Assembly (NCBI GenBank): GCA_001730095.1
Contig: MDLF01000063.1
Location: forward strand, 62,001 to 126,000
Length of the DNA: 64,000 nt
Origin: Rhodobacteraceae bacterium (ex Bugula neritina AB1)
GTDB lineage: Bacteria; Pseudomonadota; Alphaproteobacteria; Rhodobacterales; Rhodobacteraceae
Direction: 5' to 3'
Below, in pieces: positions 27,818 to 37,090 of this stretch. Position 1 is the stretch's first letter; each line of letters opens with the position of its first letter. Under the pieces are notes generated by a model. That model made no database searches, was not told where the DNA came from, and worked only from the letters and a program-made list of their open reading frames with translations. The position numbers were made by a program, and so were the translations under genes.

Positions 27818-28792
27818 TTAGCCTCGCCGGTGCGGTTCCCGCCAGTTGATATCCGGATTGATGGGGGTGATCCGGTGCGGGTTGATGGTGACATGACTGT
27901 AGTAATAGTGGCGTACGATGTGCTGCATACCCACGGTTTCCGCCACGCCCGGCCATTGGTAAAGCTCGCGCACATAAGCCCAGAGGTTCGGGTATTCTAC
28001 CAGCCGTTTCCGGTTGCACTTGAAATGCACATGATAGACCGGATCAAAACGCAACAGCGTGGTGAACAGCCGCCAGTCGGCCTCAGTGATGCGTGCTCCC
28101 AACAGGTAGCGGTGCTGCGACAGCAGATCCTCCAGCCAGTCCAGGCTTGCAAACAGCGGCTCTACTGCTGCGTCATAGGCCTCTTGCGTGGTGGCAAAGC
28201 CGCATTTGTAAACGCCATTGTTAACAGTGCTGTAGATGCGGGCATTCACGGCCTCGATCGGCTCGCGCAATTCTTCGGGCCAGTAGTCGTCCGTATTGCC
28301 GGTGATCCCGTCAAAGGCCGAATTGAACATGCGGATGATCTCGGAACTTTCGTTGGAAACGATGGTGTTCTGCTGTGTGTCCCACAGCACCGGTACCGTC
28401 ACCCTGCCAGTATAACTGGCATCGGCGCGGGTATAGATCTGATGCATGCGGCTACTGCCGAACAGCGCATCCCCAGTAGCGCCGTGATCATCTGTCTCGA
28501 AGGTCCAGCCTTCCTCCATCATGTCCGGGTGCACCGTGGAGACGGAGATATGCGGCTCCAGCCCCTTCAGCTTGTGGAAGATCAGGGTGCGGTGGGCCCA
28601 GGGGCAGGCCCGCGAGACATATAGGTGATATCGCCCGCTTTCAGCCGCGAAACTGCCAGAGCCGCCGGGGCCGGTACTGCCATCGGCGGTGATCCAGTTT
28701 CGGAACTGCGATTCGCTGCGTTTGAAGGCCCCGCCAGTGGATTTGGTATCATACCACTTGTCGTGCCACTTGCCGTCGATCAAAAGGCCCAT
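27818..28792 (-). CDS. Glutathionyl-hydroquinone reductase-like GST (Xi class)
   Basis: A 324-residue protein of the YqjG/ECM4 family of glutathione transferases, which reduce glutathionyl-hydroquinones. The catalytic cysteine is Cys63 in SRACPWAHRTLI. The thioredoxin-like part continues with VPVLWDTQQNTIVSNESSEIIRMFN, and the helical C-terminal domain with HRYLLGARITEADWRLFTTLLRFDPVYH. The start MGLLIDGKWHDKWYDT is typical. The frame extends upstream, but the gene is expected to begin here. It is monocistronic and cytoplasmic. Confidence 0.9.
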   Translation of the reverse strand: MGLLIDGKWHDKWYDTKSTGGAFKRSESQFRNWITADGSTGPGGSGSFAAESGRYHLYVSRACPWAHRTLIFHKLKGLEPHISVSTVHPDMMEEGWTFETDDHGATGDALFGSSRMHQIYTRADASYTGRVTVPVLWDTQQNTIVSNESSEIIRMFNSAFDGITGNTDDYWPEELREPIEAVNARIYSTVNNGVYKCGFATTQEAYDAAVEPLFASLDWLEDLLSQHRYLLGARITEADWRLFTTLLRFDPVYHVHFKCNRKRLVEYPNLWAYVRELYQWPGVAETVGMQHIVRHYYYSHVTINPHRITPINPDINWREPHRRG

Positions 28793-29006
28793 TGCCGGTG
28801 CTCCCGCTGCTGTGTTGAAATGAGCATAAGCAGGCCACCCCTCCGCGCCTATGCACTGATGCGCGCAGGGCTTCTGCGCCATTGCACAGCAGTAACAAAA
28901 TTGCGCGCCCGTCAAATTTCCAAAAATGTTCACTTGATTTTATCCATTTGTGACGCACCGTTGAAAGAAGGACTGAGGAACGTCACGCATTTGGAAGGCC
29001 GCTGAT

Positions 29007-29375
29007 ATGAATACTTATGTACCCAAAGCCGTGCAGGAAGCGCTTGATACTGCCCGCCTGCAGGGGATGCGGCGCAAAAGCCGTTTGCGGGTGATGGCGG
29101 ACAATGAGCTGTATCCGGTGCTGCGCCTGTGGAAGACCGGGTTCTCGGTCGAAACGGATACTGCGCCGATGCTGCGCGGGCTGGTCGATATCTATGATGG
29201 CGCCCGCCATGTCTCGCAATGCCTGATCGTCGCCGGTGAGGAAGAGGGCGGCGAGATGTGCTATGAATTCAAACGCGCGACGCCTGCTGCCGACAGGGCG
29301 CCGCTGGATTTCTACAAGTCCCCGGATTCACCTGCTGGGCTGATCCCCTTTGATCAGTCGCAGGGCAAGATCTGA
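29007..29375 (+). CDS. Hypothetical protein, 122 residues
   Basis: A soluble protein without a signal peptide. The N-terminal helix (PKAVQEALDTARLQGMRRKSRLRVMAD) is basic. A strand-rich middle follows (YPVLRLWKTGFSVETDTAPMLRGLVDIYDG, CLIVAGEEEGGEMCYEFKR). The layout, especially RGLVDIYDGARHVSQCLI, resembles small conserved proteins of Rhodobacteraceae with no assigned function. It is followed by the convergent L,D-transpeptidase gene. I can support coding by codon use and conserved-looking sequence only. Confidence 0.65.
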   Translation: MNTYVPKAVQEALDTARLQGMRRKSRLRVMADNELYPVLRLWKTGFSVETDTAPMLRGLVDIYDGARHVSQCLIVAGEEEGGEMCYEFKRATPAADRAPLDFYKSPDSPAGLIPFDQSQGKI

Positions 29376-29392
29376 AGCAGGGTCAGACAGGC

Positions 29393-29923
29393 TTAGGGGC
29401 GGATTTCCACTTCCGTCCCGAGCTGCGTCAGACGCCAGAGCGTTTCCATCTGTTCATTGCTGACAGCGATGCAGCCGGCGGTCCAATCGCCTGGCAGGGT
29501 GATCAAATTGCCCACTGAATTCGGCTGGCCATGAATGAAGATATCACCACCGGGACTGACACCTGCAGCCCGGGCCTGCGCCATGTCTGCAGGCTGTGGA
29601 TAGTTGATGCCCAGCGACAGATGATAAGCGCTGTTCGGATTGCGCCGGTCGATCTGAAAGACCCCTTCTGGCGTTTTGCCGTCCCCTTCCTGAAACTTGT
29701 CCCCGCTGGGGTCAAACCCCAGTGCTATAGGAAATTCCAGCACGGTTTCGCCGCCGCGGCTGGCCGTCAGCCGCCGTGCGGATTTCTCGATCAGAATACG
29801 GTCGATCTGCTCCACTGCAGCGGCCTGTGGCGGCGGCAACGGGTGTGGGGCAAAGGCCTGCCAAGCCATCCAGACGGCACCGGTCAGAATAACCAGCACC
29901 AAAAGGCGCAGCAGGCGCTTCAT
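29393..29923 (-). CDS. L,D-transpeptidase (YkuD domain) protein
   Basis: A 176-residue membrane-anchored or exported protein. After an N-terminal hydrophobic segment (LLRLLVLVILTGAVWMAWQAF) comes a YkuD domain with the catalytic motif FIHGQPNS...DWTAGCIAVSNEQM, where Cys is the nucleophile. Such enzymes form 3-3 crosslinks in peptidoglycan or attach lipoproteins to it. It begins one base after the stop of the upstream PatB-like gene and is probably co-transcribed with it. Confidence 0.9.
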   Translation of the reverse strand: MKRLLRLLVLVILTGAVWMAWQAFAPHPLPPPQAAAVEQIDRILIEKSARRLTASRGGETVLEFPIALGFDPSGDKFQEGDGKTPEGVFQIDRRNPNSAYHLSLGINYPQPADMAQARAAGVSPGGDIFIHGQPNSVGNLITLPGDWTAGCIAVSNEQMETLWRLTQLGTEVEIRP

Positions 29924-29924
29924 T

Positions 29925-31097
29925 TTATTGCAGGTCCGAGAAAGCTGCCGTCAGGCGGCGGCAGGCTTCTTCCACGCGCGACCGCTGGGTTGCCAGATTG
30001 AAGCGTTCCATAAACACGCCGCCAGCGCCGAAACCGTCGCCGGGCGAGGTCGCGATCTTGGCCTCTTCGCGCAGGCGCTTGACGAATTCTTCGCGGCTCA
30101 TGCCGGTGCCAGAGAAATCTACCCAGGCCAGGTAGGTAGAGGCCAACGGCAATGACTTCAGGCCGGGCAATGCGTTTACGGTCTCATCAAACAGTTTTCT
30201 GTTGCCTTCCAGATGCGCAATCTGTGCATCTACCCATTCCGCGCCTTCGGGCGAATAGGCTGCAGTGATCATCGCCACGCCAAGAGAACTCGGGTCATAG
30301 TCCAGCGTGTTGAGACGGTTGCGCATCTTTGCCCGCAAGTCCGGGTCGGCGATGATCATGTTGCCAGTGCGCTGGCCTGCGATGTTGAAGGTTTTGGAGG
30401 CGGCGGTCAGGGTGATGGTCCAGGCACGCGCGTCAGGGGCAGCCGCGTCCATCGGGACAAAGGTGTGGCCCGGGTAGACCAGATCGTGGTGGATTTCGTC
30501 TGATACCAGGATCAGCCCGTTGCGCTTGGCAAAATCGGCCACCGCGCGCAGTTCTTCCGGCGTCCAGACCCGGCCCGAAGGGTTCTGGGGCGAGCACCAC
30601 AGCAGCAGTTTCTCAGACCCGTCCAGCCGCGACTGGGCGTCATCCAAATCGACGATATAGTCATCGCCCTCTCGCACCAGCGGGCATTCCACCACCTTGC
30701 GACCGGCCTTGTTCACCTTGTAGGCGAACTCATGGTACACAGGCGAGAAGATAACCGCGCCATCGCCGGGGGCGCTCAACACATCAAGGCAAAGCGCAAT
30801 CGCGTTGCCCAGGCCCTGGGTGGTCAGGATCCAGTCGGTCTCGATCTCCCAGTTATGCCGGGTCTTCATCCACCACTGCACCGCCTGCAGATATTCCGGG
30901 TGCTGCCAGGAGTAGCCAAAGACGCCATGTTCTGCGGCCTTTTTGACGGCTTCTATGACACAAGGCGCGGTTTCATAGTCCGAATCTGCTGTCCACATCG
31001 CCAGGCCGTCGTCGGAGGAGACGCCGAACAGCTGCTCCATCTTGTCCCATTTAGAGCTGTGGGTGCCGCAGCGGTCTGTGGGTTTGTCAAAATTCAT
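29925..31097 (-). CDS. MalY/PatB-type aminotransferase-fold C-S lyase
   Basis: A 390-residue PLP enzyme resembling PatB/MalY cystathionine beta-lyases. Features are the N-terminal RCGTHSSKWDKMEQLFG, MWTADSDYETAP, FGYSWQHPEYLQAV, CSPQNPSGRVW and the PLP lysine in TLTAASKTFNIAGQRTG. Expected reaction: beta-elimination of cystathionine or cysteine conjugates to pyruvate, ammonia and a thiol. The ATG at 31097 is preceded by GGGAGTTC; the open frame extends 180 codons upstream but that part is antisense to def. Confidence 0.85.
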   Translation of the reverse strand: MNFDKPTDRCGTHSSKWDKMEQLFGVSSDDGLAMWTADSDYETAPCVIEAVKKAAEHGVFGYSWQHPEYLQAVQWWMKTRHNWEIETDWILTTQGLGNAIALCLDVLSAPGDGAVIFSPVYHEFAYKVNKAGRKVVECPLVREGDDYIVDLDDAQSRLDGSEKLLLWCSPQNPSGRVWTPEELRAVADFAKRNGLILVSDEIHHDLVYPGHTFVPMDAAAPDARAWTITLTAASKTFNIAGQRTGNMIIADPDLRAKMRNRLNTLDYDPSSLGVAMITAAYSPEGAEWVDAQIAHLEGNRKLFDETVNALPGLKSLPLASTYLAWVDFSGTGMSREEFVKRLREEAKIATSPGDGFGAGGVFMERFNLATQRSRVEEACRRLTAAFSDLQ

Positions 31098-31187
31098 GTG
31101 GTGAACTCCCATATGGTCGCAAGCGAAGCTAATCGCTGCAGCGCGGGGCGCAAGGGGGGCGTTGCGATACCTCTGCTGATCGCATAA

Positions 31188-31715
31188 ATGAAAGCCATGA
31201 AAAGACCGATCCTGATCCATCCCGACCCCCGCCTGAAAAAGGTCTGCGTGCCTGTGCCGGACCTGAGCGATGATTTGCGCGTGCTGGCGGATGACATGCT
31301 GGAAACCATGTATGCCGCTCCCGGTATTGGCCTGGCAGCGCCTCAAATCGGTATCTTGCAGCGGCTGATCGTGCTGGATTGCGTCAAGGAAGACGACGAT
31401 GAACCGCGTCCGCTGGTGATGTTCAATCCTGAGATCATTTCCTCTTCGGGTGAAACCAATGTCTATGAGGAAGGCTGCCTGTCGATCCCGGACCAATATG
31501 CAGAAGTGACCCGGCCCAAGGTGGTTGAGGTCGAATGGATGGACCGTGACGGCAAAGCACAGCGCGAAACCTTTGATGGGCTGTGGGCGACTTGCGTGCA
31601 GCATGAGATCGACCATTTGAACGGCAAGCTGTTCATTGATCATCTGAAGCCGCTGAAGCGTCAGATGATCACCCGCAAAATGCAGAAGCTAAAGCGCGAA
31701 CGCGCCCGCGCCTGA
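31188..31715 (+). CDS. def: Peptide deformylase (active)
   Basis: A 175-residue metalloenzyme that removes the formyl group from nascent peptides. All three motifs are intact: GIGLAAPQIG (46-55), EGCLSIP with metal ligand Cys97, and QHEIDHLNG with His139, Glu140 and His143. A second ATG three codons in (31197) is an alternative start. It leads a def-def-fmt cluster, matching formylation with deformylation. Confidence 0.96.
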   Translation: MKAMKRPILIHPDPRLKKVCVPVPDLSDDLRVLADDMLETMYAAPGIGLAAPQIGILQRLIVLDCVKEDDDEPRPLVMFNPEIISSSGETNVYEEGCLSIPDQYAEVTRPKVVEVEWMDRDGKAQRETFDGLWATCVQHEIDHLNGKLFIDHLKPLKRQMITRKMQKLKRERARA

Positions 31716-31728
31716 GGGAATACCAGAC

Positions 31729-32226
31729 ATGACTGTCCGCACCTGCCTGCCCTGGCCTGACAAGCGCCTGCGTTCCAAGGCCGAAGAAGTGACTGAAATC
31801 ACAGACGAGATCCGCGAAATCTGGAAGGACATGGTAGATACCATGGATGCGATGCCGGGTGTCGGCCTGGCGGGCAACCAGATCGGCGTGATGCTGCGAC
31901 TGGCGGTGGTGGATGGCTCCTCTGAACGCGGCAGGGCGGTGAAGCTGGCGAATCCTGAAATCCTGCATTCCTCGATTGAACTGCGTGAACACGACGAGGC
32001 CAGCCCAAACCTGCCCGGGGTGTCTGCCAAAATCAAACGCCCGCGTGCAGTGACTGTCCGTTTCCTGAACGAGCAGGGCATGGTGGATCGCAAGGACTTT
32101 GTCGGGATAGAGGCGACCTCGGTGCAGCATCAGATCGATCATCTGAACGGCAAACTGTACTTTGATCACCTCAGCAAGGTGAAGCGCGACATGCTGATCC
32201 GCAAGGCAAAAAAGCTGAACGGCTGA
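31729..32226 (+). CDS. Peptide deformylase paralogue lacking catalytic residues
   Basis: A 165-residue protein clearly homologous to Def, lying 13 bases downstream of it. The first motif is present as GVGLAGNQIG (44-53). The second, normally EGCLS, reads EASPNLPGV, so the cysteine metal ligand is gone (Ser92/Pro93). The third reads HQIDH (134-138), with the catalytic Glu replaced by Gln135. Hydrolytic activity is therefore unlikely. It may bind ribosomes or formyl-peptides, or pair with the active enzyme. Length and frame are intact, so it is not a simple pseudogene. Confidence 0.85.
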   Translation: MTVRTCLPWPDKRLRSKAEEVTEITDEIREIWKDMVDTMDAMPGVGLAGNQIGVMLRLAVVDGSSERGRAVKLANPEILHSSIELREHDEASPNLPGVSAKIKRPRAVTVRFLNEQGMVDRKDFVGIEATSVQHQIDHLNGKLYFDHLSKVKRDMLIRKAKKLNG

Positions 32227-32358
32227 TCCCCATTTCCGGATCACCTGCGATCCGGTTCGCGTCCACCCCCGCCCCCAGGGCGCGCGCGAACCTGTGCTGA
32301 CACAGACAAACACCGCCAATCTTGCGGTATGGCAATGGGGCTGGGACGGGGAACTGCG

Positions 32359-33264
32359 ATGCGCATTATCTTTATGGGAACGCCAGACTTCTCAGTGCCG
32401 GTGCTGGACGCGCTGGTCGCGGCCGGGCACGAGATTGCCGCCGTTTACAGCCAGCCTCCCCGGCCTGCAGGCCGCGGCAAGAAAGACCGCCCGACACCCG
32501 TCCACGCTCGCGCCGCGGCCTTGGGGCTGGAGGTGCGCCATCCGGTCTCGCTGAAAGGCGACGCTGAGCAGCAGGACTTTGCCGCGCTCAATGCGGATGT
32601 TGCCGTGGTTGTTGCCTATGGGCTGATCCTGCCGCAACCGGTGCTGGATGCGCCCGCGCAGGGCTGTCTGAACATTCACGCCAGCCTCCTGCCGCGCTGG
32701 CGTGGCGCGGCGCCGATTCACCGGGCAGTCATGGCAGGGGATGCAAAGACCGGCATCTGCATCATGCAGATGGAGGCGGGGCTGGACACGGGCCCGGTAC
32801 TGCTGCGTGATGCCACTGCTATAGGAGCGGAAGAAACCACCGCGCAGCTGCATGACCGTCTGTCAGAAATGGGCGCGGGCCTGATCGTCGAAGCACTGAC
32901 CCATCTGCCGGATCTGGTGCCAGAGGTTCAGCCGAACGAAGGCGTCATCTATGCCGAAAAAATCGACAAGGCAGAGGCGCAGATTGATTGGACCTGGCCC
33001 GCCGCAGACGTGGACCGAAAAATCCGCGGCCTGTCCCCCTTCCCCGGCGCCTGGTGCGAAATTGAGGGCCAGCGGGTGAAATTGCTGTTGTCGAAACTCG
33101 CTGAGGGCCAGGGCGCACCCGGAGAAGTTCTGGATGATGCTTTGACCGTGGCTTGCGGTGCGGGCGCAGTGCAGCTGTTGCGCTTGCAACGGGCGGGCAA
33201 AAGCGCGCAGGATCCGGATGTATTCCTGCGTGGCTTCCCGGTTCAGAAGGGCAGCCGCCTGTAA
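32359..33264 (+). CDS. fmt: Methionyl-tRNA formyltransferase
   Basis: A 301-residue enzyme that formylates initiator Met-tRNA using 10-formyl-THF. The N-terminal [19 protein letters not shown], the catalytic region [24 protein letters not shown] and the C-terminal OB-like domain are all present. The ATG at 32359 is the conserved start; codons back to 32329 are not needed. It is the third gene of the def cluster. Confidence 0.97.
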   Translation: MRIIFMGTPDFSVPVLDALVAAGHEIAAVYSQPPRPAGRGKKDRPTPVHARAAALGLEVRHPVSLKGDAEQQDFAALNADVAVVVAYGLILPQPVLDAPAQGCLNIHASLLPRWRGAAPIHRAVMAGDAKTGICIMQMEAGLDTGPVLLRDATAIGAEETTAQLHDRLSEMGAGLIVEALTHLPDLVPEVQPNEGVIYAEKIDKAEAQIDWTWPAADVDRKIRGLSPFPGAWCEIEGQRVKLLLSKLAEGQGAPGEVLDDALTVACGAGAVQLLRLQRAGKSAQDPDVFLRGFPVQKGSRL

Positions 33265-33276
33265 CTGGAGGGCCTG

Positions 33277-33513
33277 ATGCCAATCCTAGCTCTGATCGTC
33301 ATCGGTGCCGCCGCCGGTTTCCTGGCAACCCGGCTGATGAAGCTGGAAACCGATATCATCACCACGGTCTGCATTGGCATGGCCGGGGCGCTGGTTGGCG
33401 GCCTGGTGCTACGGGCACTGCTGGCAGTGATGGGGTTGATGGCGGGTTTCATTGGCGCAGTGCTGGGCGCCCTTGCACTGATATGGCTTTGGCAACGCTA
33501 TGGCAGAAGGTGA
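33277..33513 (+). CDS. YeaQ/GlsB-like small membrane protein
   Basis: A 78-residue protein made almost entirely of three hydrophobic helices, with small-residue motifs GAAAGFLATRLM and GMAGALVGGLVLRALL and a final IWLWQRYGRR. It resembles the transglycosylase-associated/YeaQ stress membrane family. The function is unknown. A GGAGGG ribosome site lies five bases before the ATG, and the gene follows fmt by 12 bases, so it is likely co-transcribed. Confidence 0.7.
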   Translation: MPILALIVIGAAAGFLATRLMKLETDIITTVCIGMAGALVGGLVLRALLAVMGLMAGFIGAVLGALALIWLWQRYGRR

Positions 33514-33600
33514 CTCCTGATAGATCATTCTGTCGAATAGTTAGCACGTTCTCAACCACGCCAAAAATGGCGGATGCCGAGGCAGAGCGCGCTATTTAAG

Positions 33601-33996
33601 ATGACACAGAATAGCGGCCGGGCAGGTTCGCCGAACGTGGTCGTCGTGACCTCCATGAAGGACGAGGGCCCTTACATTCTCGACTGGATTAGCCACTATA
33701 AGTCGATTGGCGTCAGTGATTTCGTTGTTTTTACGAACGATTGCTCGGATCCGACCGACCACATCCTGCGCTGCCTTCACCGCATGGGGGTGATTGAGCA
33801 CCGTTTCAGCCGTGTGATGCGCCGGGGCCCGCAAAAAAGCGCGCTGATGTGGGCAGAGTCCGAGCCCAAGGTCGCTGCAGCCGATTGGGTCATGGTGGTG
33901 GATGTCGATGAGTACCTGCTTGTCAACTCGGGCGATGGTTTGCTCACCGGGCCGGGCGTTTCTTCAAACTGTGAAGGCAACCGCATACCCGCATGA
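33601..33996 (+). pseudogene. Truncated family-2 glycosyltransferase (N-terminal fragment)
   Basis: About 131 codons encode the start of a Glyco_tranf_2_4-type enzyme: VVVVTSMKDEGPYILDWISHYKSIG, then FTNDCSDPTDHILRCLHRMG, ending shortly after the metal motif VVDVDEYLLVNSGDG. Complete members are about 300 residues or longer. Here the frame stops at 33996 with unrelated residues, and the next gene begins nine bases away on the other strand. The 3' part has been lost, so it is probably non-functional. An upstream in-frame ATG at 33574 is possible. Confidence 0.75.
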
Positions 33997-34004
33997 AGCC
34001 CGTC

Positions 34005-34628
34005 TTAGCTGCGCGGCGGGCGGCTTTTGTAGACCGGAAGGTGCCAGCCGAACAGGATCGACCCCGCGCGCAGGCTCCAGCAGACGCCGGCGCAGGCTAT
34101 CAGCGAAAGCCCTAGTTCCAGCCCCAGCCAGATGCCCAGAACTGCTGTCATTGCGCCTGCCATCGCGCAGGAGATGTAAAGTTCGCCCTGTTTCAGGACC
34201 AACGGCACTTCGTTGCAGACCACATCACGCATCAGCCCGCCCATGGTGCCAGTGGCCATGCCCATCAGCACGGTGATCACCGGCGGGCTGTCCAGTGCGA
34301 CAGCGGTGCCGGTGCCTGCAGAAACTGCGATGGCCAGCGCGAAACTGTCGAGCCAGACAACCCAGCGCAGGCGGCTTTCCAGCAGATGTGCAGTAAAAAA
34401 TACTGCCACCGAAGCCAGGGCAGCCAACAGGATGTAGTTGGAATTGGCAATCCAGAACACCGGATTGCGGTCCAAAAGCAAGTCGCGCAGGGTGCCACCG
34501 CCGAGCGCAGTCAGGCAGGCGACAAAGGCAAAGCCGACGATGTCCAGCTGCGCCCGACTGGCCACCAGCGCGCCGGAAAGGGAAAAGACCAGCACCGAAG
34601 CATAGTCCAGCAGTGCCAGAAAGGTCAT
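34005..34628 (-). CDS. TRIC-family cation channel protein (UPF0126)
   Basis: A 207-residue membrane protein with about seven helices and two internal repeats carrying the family motif: GGGTLRDLLLDRNPVFW near residue 45 and GGLMRDVVCNEVPL near 130. Bacterial TRIC homologues form trimeric potassium-type cation channels. The ATG at 34628 gives the typical MTFLALLDYASVLVFSLSGAL start; the longer frame lies in the rnhA end. It lies 16 bases after rnhA. Confidence 0.88.
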   Translation of the reverse strand: MTFLALLDYASVLVFSLSGALVASRAQLDIVGFAFVACLTALGGGTLRDLLLDRNPVFWIANSNYILLAALASVAVFFTAHLLESRLRWVVWLDSFALAIAVSAGTGTAVALDSPPVITVLMGMATGTMGGLMRDVVCNEVPLVLKQGELYISCAMAGAMTAVLGIWLGLELGLSLIACAGVCWSLRAGSILFGWHLPVYKSRPPRS

Positions 34629-34644
34629 CTGCACCCCTCGTGCA

Positions 34645-35109
34645 TCAAGCGCTTTTCTTTTTCTTGAAAGGCGCCATGCCGGCCCGGGCCAGCTCATCCG
34701 CGCGTTCGTTTTCCGGGTGGCCTGCGTGCCCCTTGACCCATTCCCAGGTCACCTTGTGGCGGGCCTGCGCTGCGTCCAGTTGCTGCCACAGCTCAACGTT
34801 CTTCACCGGTTTCTTGCTGGAGGTTTTCCAACCGTTCCTCTTCCACCCGAAGATCCAGCCAGTGACGCCATTTTTCACATAGGCAGAATCGGTGACCACA
34901 GTTATCGTCGATGGCCGCGCCAGGCTTTCCAGCGCGTTGATTGCGGCCAGGAGCTCCATTCGGTTGTTGGTGGTCTCCGCTTCGCCTCCCTGCAGTTCTT
35001 TTTCTTTGACGATGGTGTCACCGTCCATGGCGCGCAGCAGTACGCCCCAGCCGCCGGGGCCGGGGTTTCCAGAACAGGCGCCGTCGGTATAAGCAAATAA
35101 ATCAGGCAT
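34645..35109 (-). CDS. rnhA: Ribonuclease HI
   Basis: A 154-residue enzyme that cuts RNA in RNA-DNA hybrids. The catalytic DEDD residues lie in [44 protein letters not shown] and the late [12 protein letters not shown]. Its start overlaps the end of the upstream methyltransferase gene by eight bases, indicating co-translation. Confidence 0.96.
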   Translation of the reverse strand: MPDLFAYTDGACSGNPGPGGWGVLLRAMDGDTIVKEKELQGGEAETTNNRMELLAAINALESLARPSTITVVTDSAYVKNGVTGWIFGWKRNGWKTSSKKPVKNVELWQQLDAAQARHKVTWEWVKGHAGHPENERADELARAGMAPFKKKKSA

Positions 35110-35701
35110 GCGCCGTCAGTACTACGAAGTCTTCGCCGGTGCCAGCCAGACCTTTGACATGGCCGTGGCGGCAGCCAAGAATTGTAAAACCAGCGGCTTT
35201 GAGTTTTCCCTGCAGCTCTTCTTCGCTGTAGTAGGCGTAGAACCGGCCCAGATCATCACGGCCTTCGCCCTGGCCCAGTTTCATCGACAGGCAGAAAGCT
35301 CCGCCGGGCTGCAGGGCCCGGTGCACAGAGGACAAGTGGATAGCAAGCTCCGCCCGCGGAACATGCAGCAGGCTGAAATAGGCCCAGATGCCGTCGAACA
35401 CCGCCTCTGCATCCAAGGCCTCGAATCCGGCGGTAATGACTTCAATCCCGTAAGCCGCCCGGGCAGCTTCAGCCATTTCCGGCGAAGCATCAAGCGCGGC
35501 CACGCGAAAGCCTGCATCCCGGAGCCGCGCGGCCCAGTGACCAGGACCGCAGCCAAGGTCTAGAACGGTGCCATCTTTCGGAAGGCGGAACGTGAAGGCG
35601 TGGAAATCTGCTTCCTCTCCACTGTCCTTGCTGCTGGTGACCAGCTCAGCGTAGTCTGCCGCACGGTCATTGTAGACGCTGATGGTTCTGTCGTCACTCA
35701 T
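35102..35701 (-). CDS. Class I SAM-dependent methyltransferase
   Basis: A 199-residue methyltransferase with the SAM-binding motif [17 protein letters not shown] near residue 45, the acidic loop [15 protein letters not shown], and [13 protein letters not shown] as motif post-II. The substrate is not identifiable; small-molecule methylation is most likely. The start [21 protein letters not shown] at 35701 fits the fold; the open frame runs 31 codons further. The LysE-type gene upstream ends at 35725. Confidence 0.85.
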   Translation of the reverse strand: MSDDRTISVYNDRAADYAELVTSSKDSGEEADFHAFTFRLPKDGTVLDLGCGPGHWAARLRDAGFRVAALDASPEMAEAARAAYGIEVITAGFEALDAEAVFDGIWAYFSLLHVPRAELAIHLSSVHRALQPGGAFCLSMKLGQGEGRDDLGRFYAYYSEEELQGKLKAAGFTILGCRHGHVKGLAGTGEDFVVLTAHA

Positions 35702-35724
35702 CTGGCGGCCTCCGGATAATTTGG

Positions 35725-36339
35725 TCAGGCGCGCTCCATTGCTAGCCGGGCGGCGAGGCCAGCAAAGACGGCAGCAAATCCGCGGTTCAGCCACGTCAGT
35801 ACACGCTCACTGCTCAGAAGATAGCTGCGGGCCTGGGCGGCGAACAGCCCATAGAGCACAAAGATGGCAAAGGTCAGAGCCATGAAAACCAGCCCCAGTA
35901 CTGACATTTCCAGTGTGGAACTGGATGGATTGCCGCTCAAAAAAGGCGGCAGAAGCGCCAGGAAAAAGACGGACAGTTTAGGATTCAGGATATTGATCAG
36001 GGCGCCGCGCCAGGCGATTTTCCAGCCGGGCTGGCTGGTGCGTTTGGACGTCACCGCCAGCGCGCCGCCGCTGCGCAGCGCCTGCCAGGCAAGGTAAAGA
36101 AGGTAGGCAACACCCGCGGCCTTGACGATCTGAAACAGCAGCGCCGAGCTGTGCAGCACAGCAGCCAACCCGAGCGTTGCGGCAGCAAGGTGCGGCACGA
36201 TACCGATTGTACAGCCAAGGGCCGCCCATATTGAGGCCCGCCTGCCTTGGCCAAGACCCAGCGCGAGAGTGTAGATAACACCCGTACCAGGCGCGAGGAC
36301 AACGATAAAAGCAGTGATCAAAAATTGAAATGTGATCAT
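35725..36339 (-). CDS. LysE/RhtB family amino-acid exporter
   Basis: A 204-residue inner-membrane exporter with six hydrophobic segments and the family signature FIVVLAPGTGVIYTLALGLGQGRRASIWAALGCTIG at the N terminus. Family members excrete amino acids or derivatives such as homoserine, threonine or leucine. The substrate cannot be read. Downstream genes follow closely (methyltransferase, rnhA, TRIC), suggesting a four-gene operon. Directly upstream lies the decayed IS481 copy. Confidence 0.88.
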   Translation of the reverse strand: MITFQFLITAFIVVLAPGTGVIYTLALGLGQGRRASIWAALGCTIGIVPHLAAATLGLAAVLHSSALLFQIVKAAGVAYLLYLAWQALRSGGALAVTSKRTSQPGWKIAWRGALINILNPKLSVFFLALLPPFLSGNPSSSTLEMSVLGLVFMALTFAIFVLYGLFAAQARSYLLSSERVLTWLNRGFAAVFAGLAARLAMERA

Positions 36340-36371
36340 GGTAACGGCTCCAGAAAATCACCCGGGACCGA

Positions 36372-37090
36372 CGCCTAGGCGCTAATCCCGGCATCCGGTG
36401 GATAGGGTCAGGATGGAACGATCTGGCTCTGATGTCCAGTTTCTGCAGATGTATTCGTAGGGCGTCAGTCCGATGGCTGTCGTCAAGCGTCAAGCAAAGC
36501 TGTAGGCGTCCAGAAAGTCCGCGACGTGTATTCGAAGCTGCGCGTGGCTTGTGCAGCGAGACCGTTTGGCCGTGGCGTCCTTGATCGTGCAGTTCATCCT
36601 TTTAACCCGACCGCTGGTCCATGGGTGGTTCGGTAAGGTCGGGGGATGTTCAATCCTATTGCCGTGACGGATCAGGTTGAACCGCATCAGCTGAGAAAAG
36701 TTTGTGTTCCGGTTGCGCGGTTGCTCTGCGAACAGGATGGCGTAATCCGTCAGGATCTAGCTAGGCACGGCTTCAGGGAGGTCGTCAAGAAACCCCCAGG
36801 TCGTCTTGCGATTGGCTTTCTCTACCAGCTGGGCAACGGCTAACTTTCTGGTACGCTCGATAGCCACAAAGACATGCTGTTTCCTCTCTTCAGTCCTGAC
36901 CTCAACAATGTCGAAGGGGTAAGACGCCAATCGAGGAGCACTTGAACTGCTACCGTTTCGGCTTCCTCTTCTTTGCTGAAATTGGTTGAGCACGACTTCC
37001 GAGGCTCGGCTTTGCGATCTCTGTATTGTGGCTCTGACGGCGAGCCTGGTCGTGGTGGTGCCGTGACGAATTTTCCCAGAATTCTTCTTT
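36372..37090 (-). pseudogene. IS481-family transposase, decayed copy
   Basis: Read on the minus strand, pieces in several frames line up as one transposase. First comes HGTTTTRLAVRAT (about 37040-37075), then a shortened middle, then PFDIVEVRTEERKQHVFVAIERT (36850-36925). After a stop near 36757, AEQPRNRNT, MRFNLIRHG, LPNHPWTSGRVKRMN and IKDATAKR lead to a TGA near 36490, then LTPYEYIC, ending PIHRMPGL. At least two stops and one frameshift break the frame, and the helix-turn-helix region is mostly deleted. The same family left the scrap at 17.3 kb. The copy is not functional. Confidence 0.8.
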
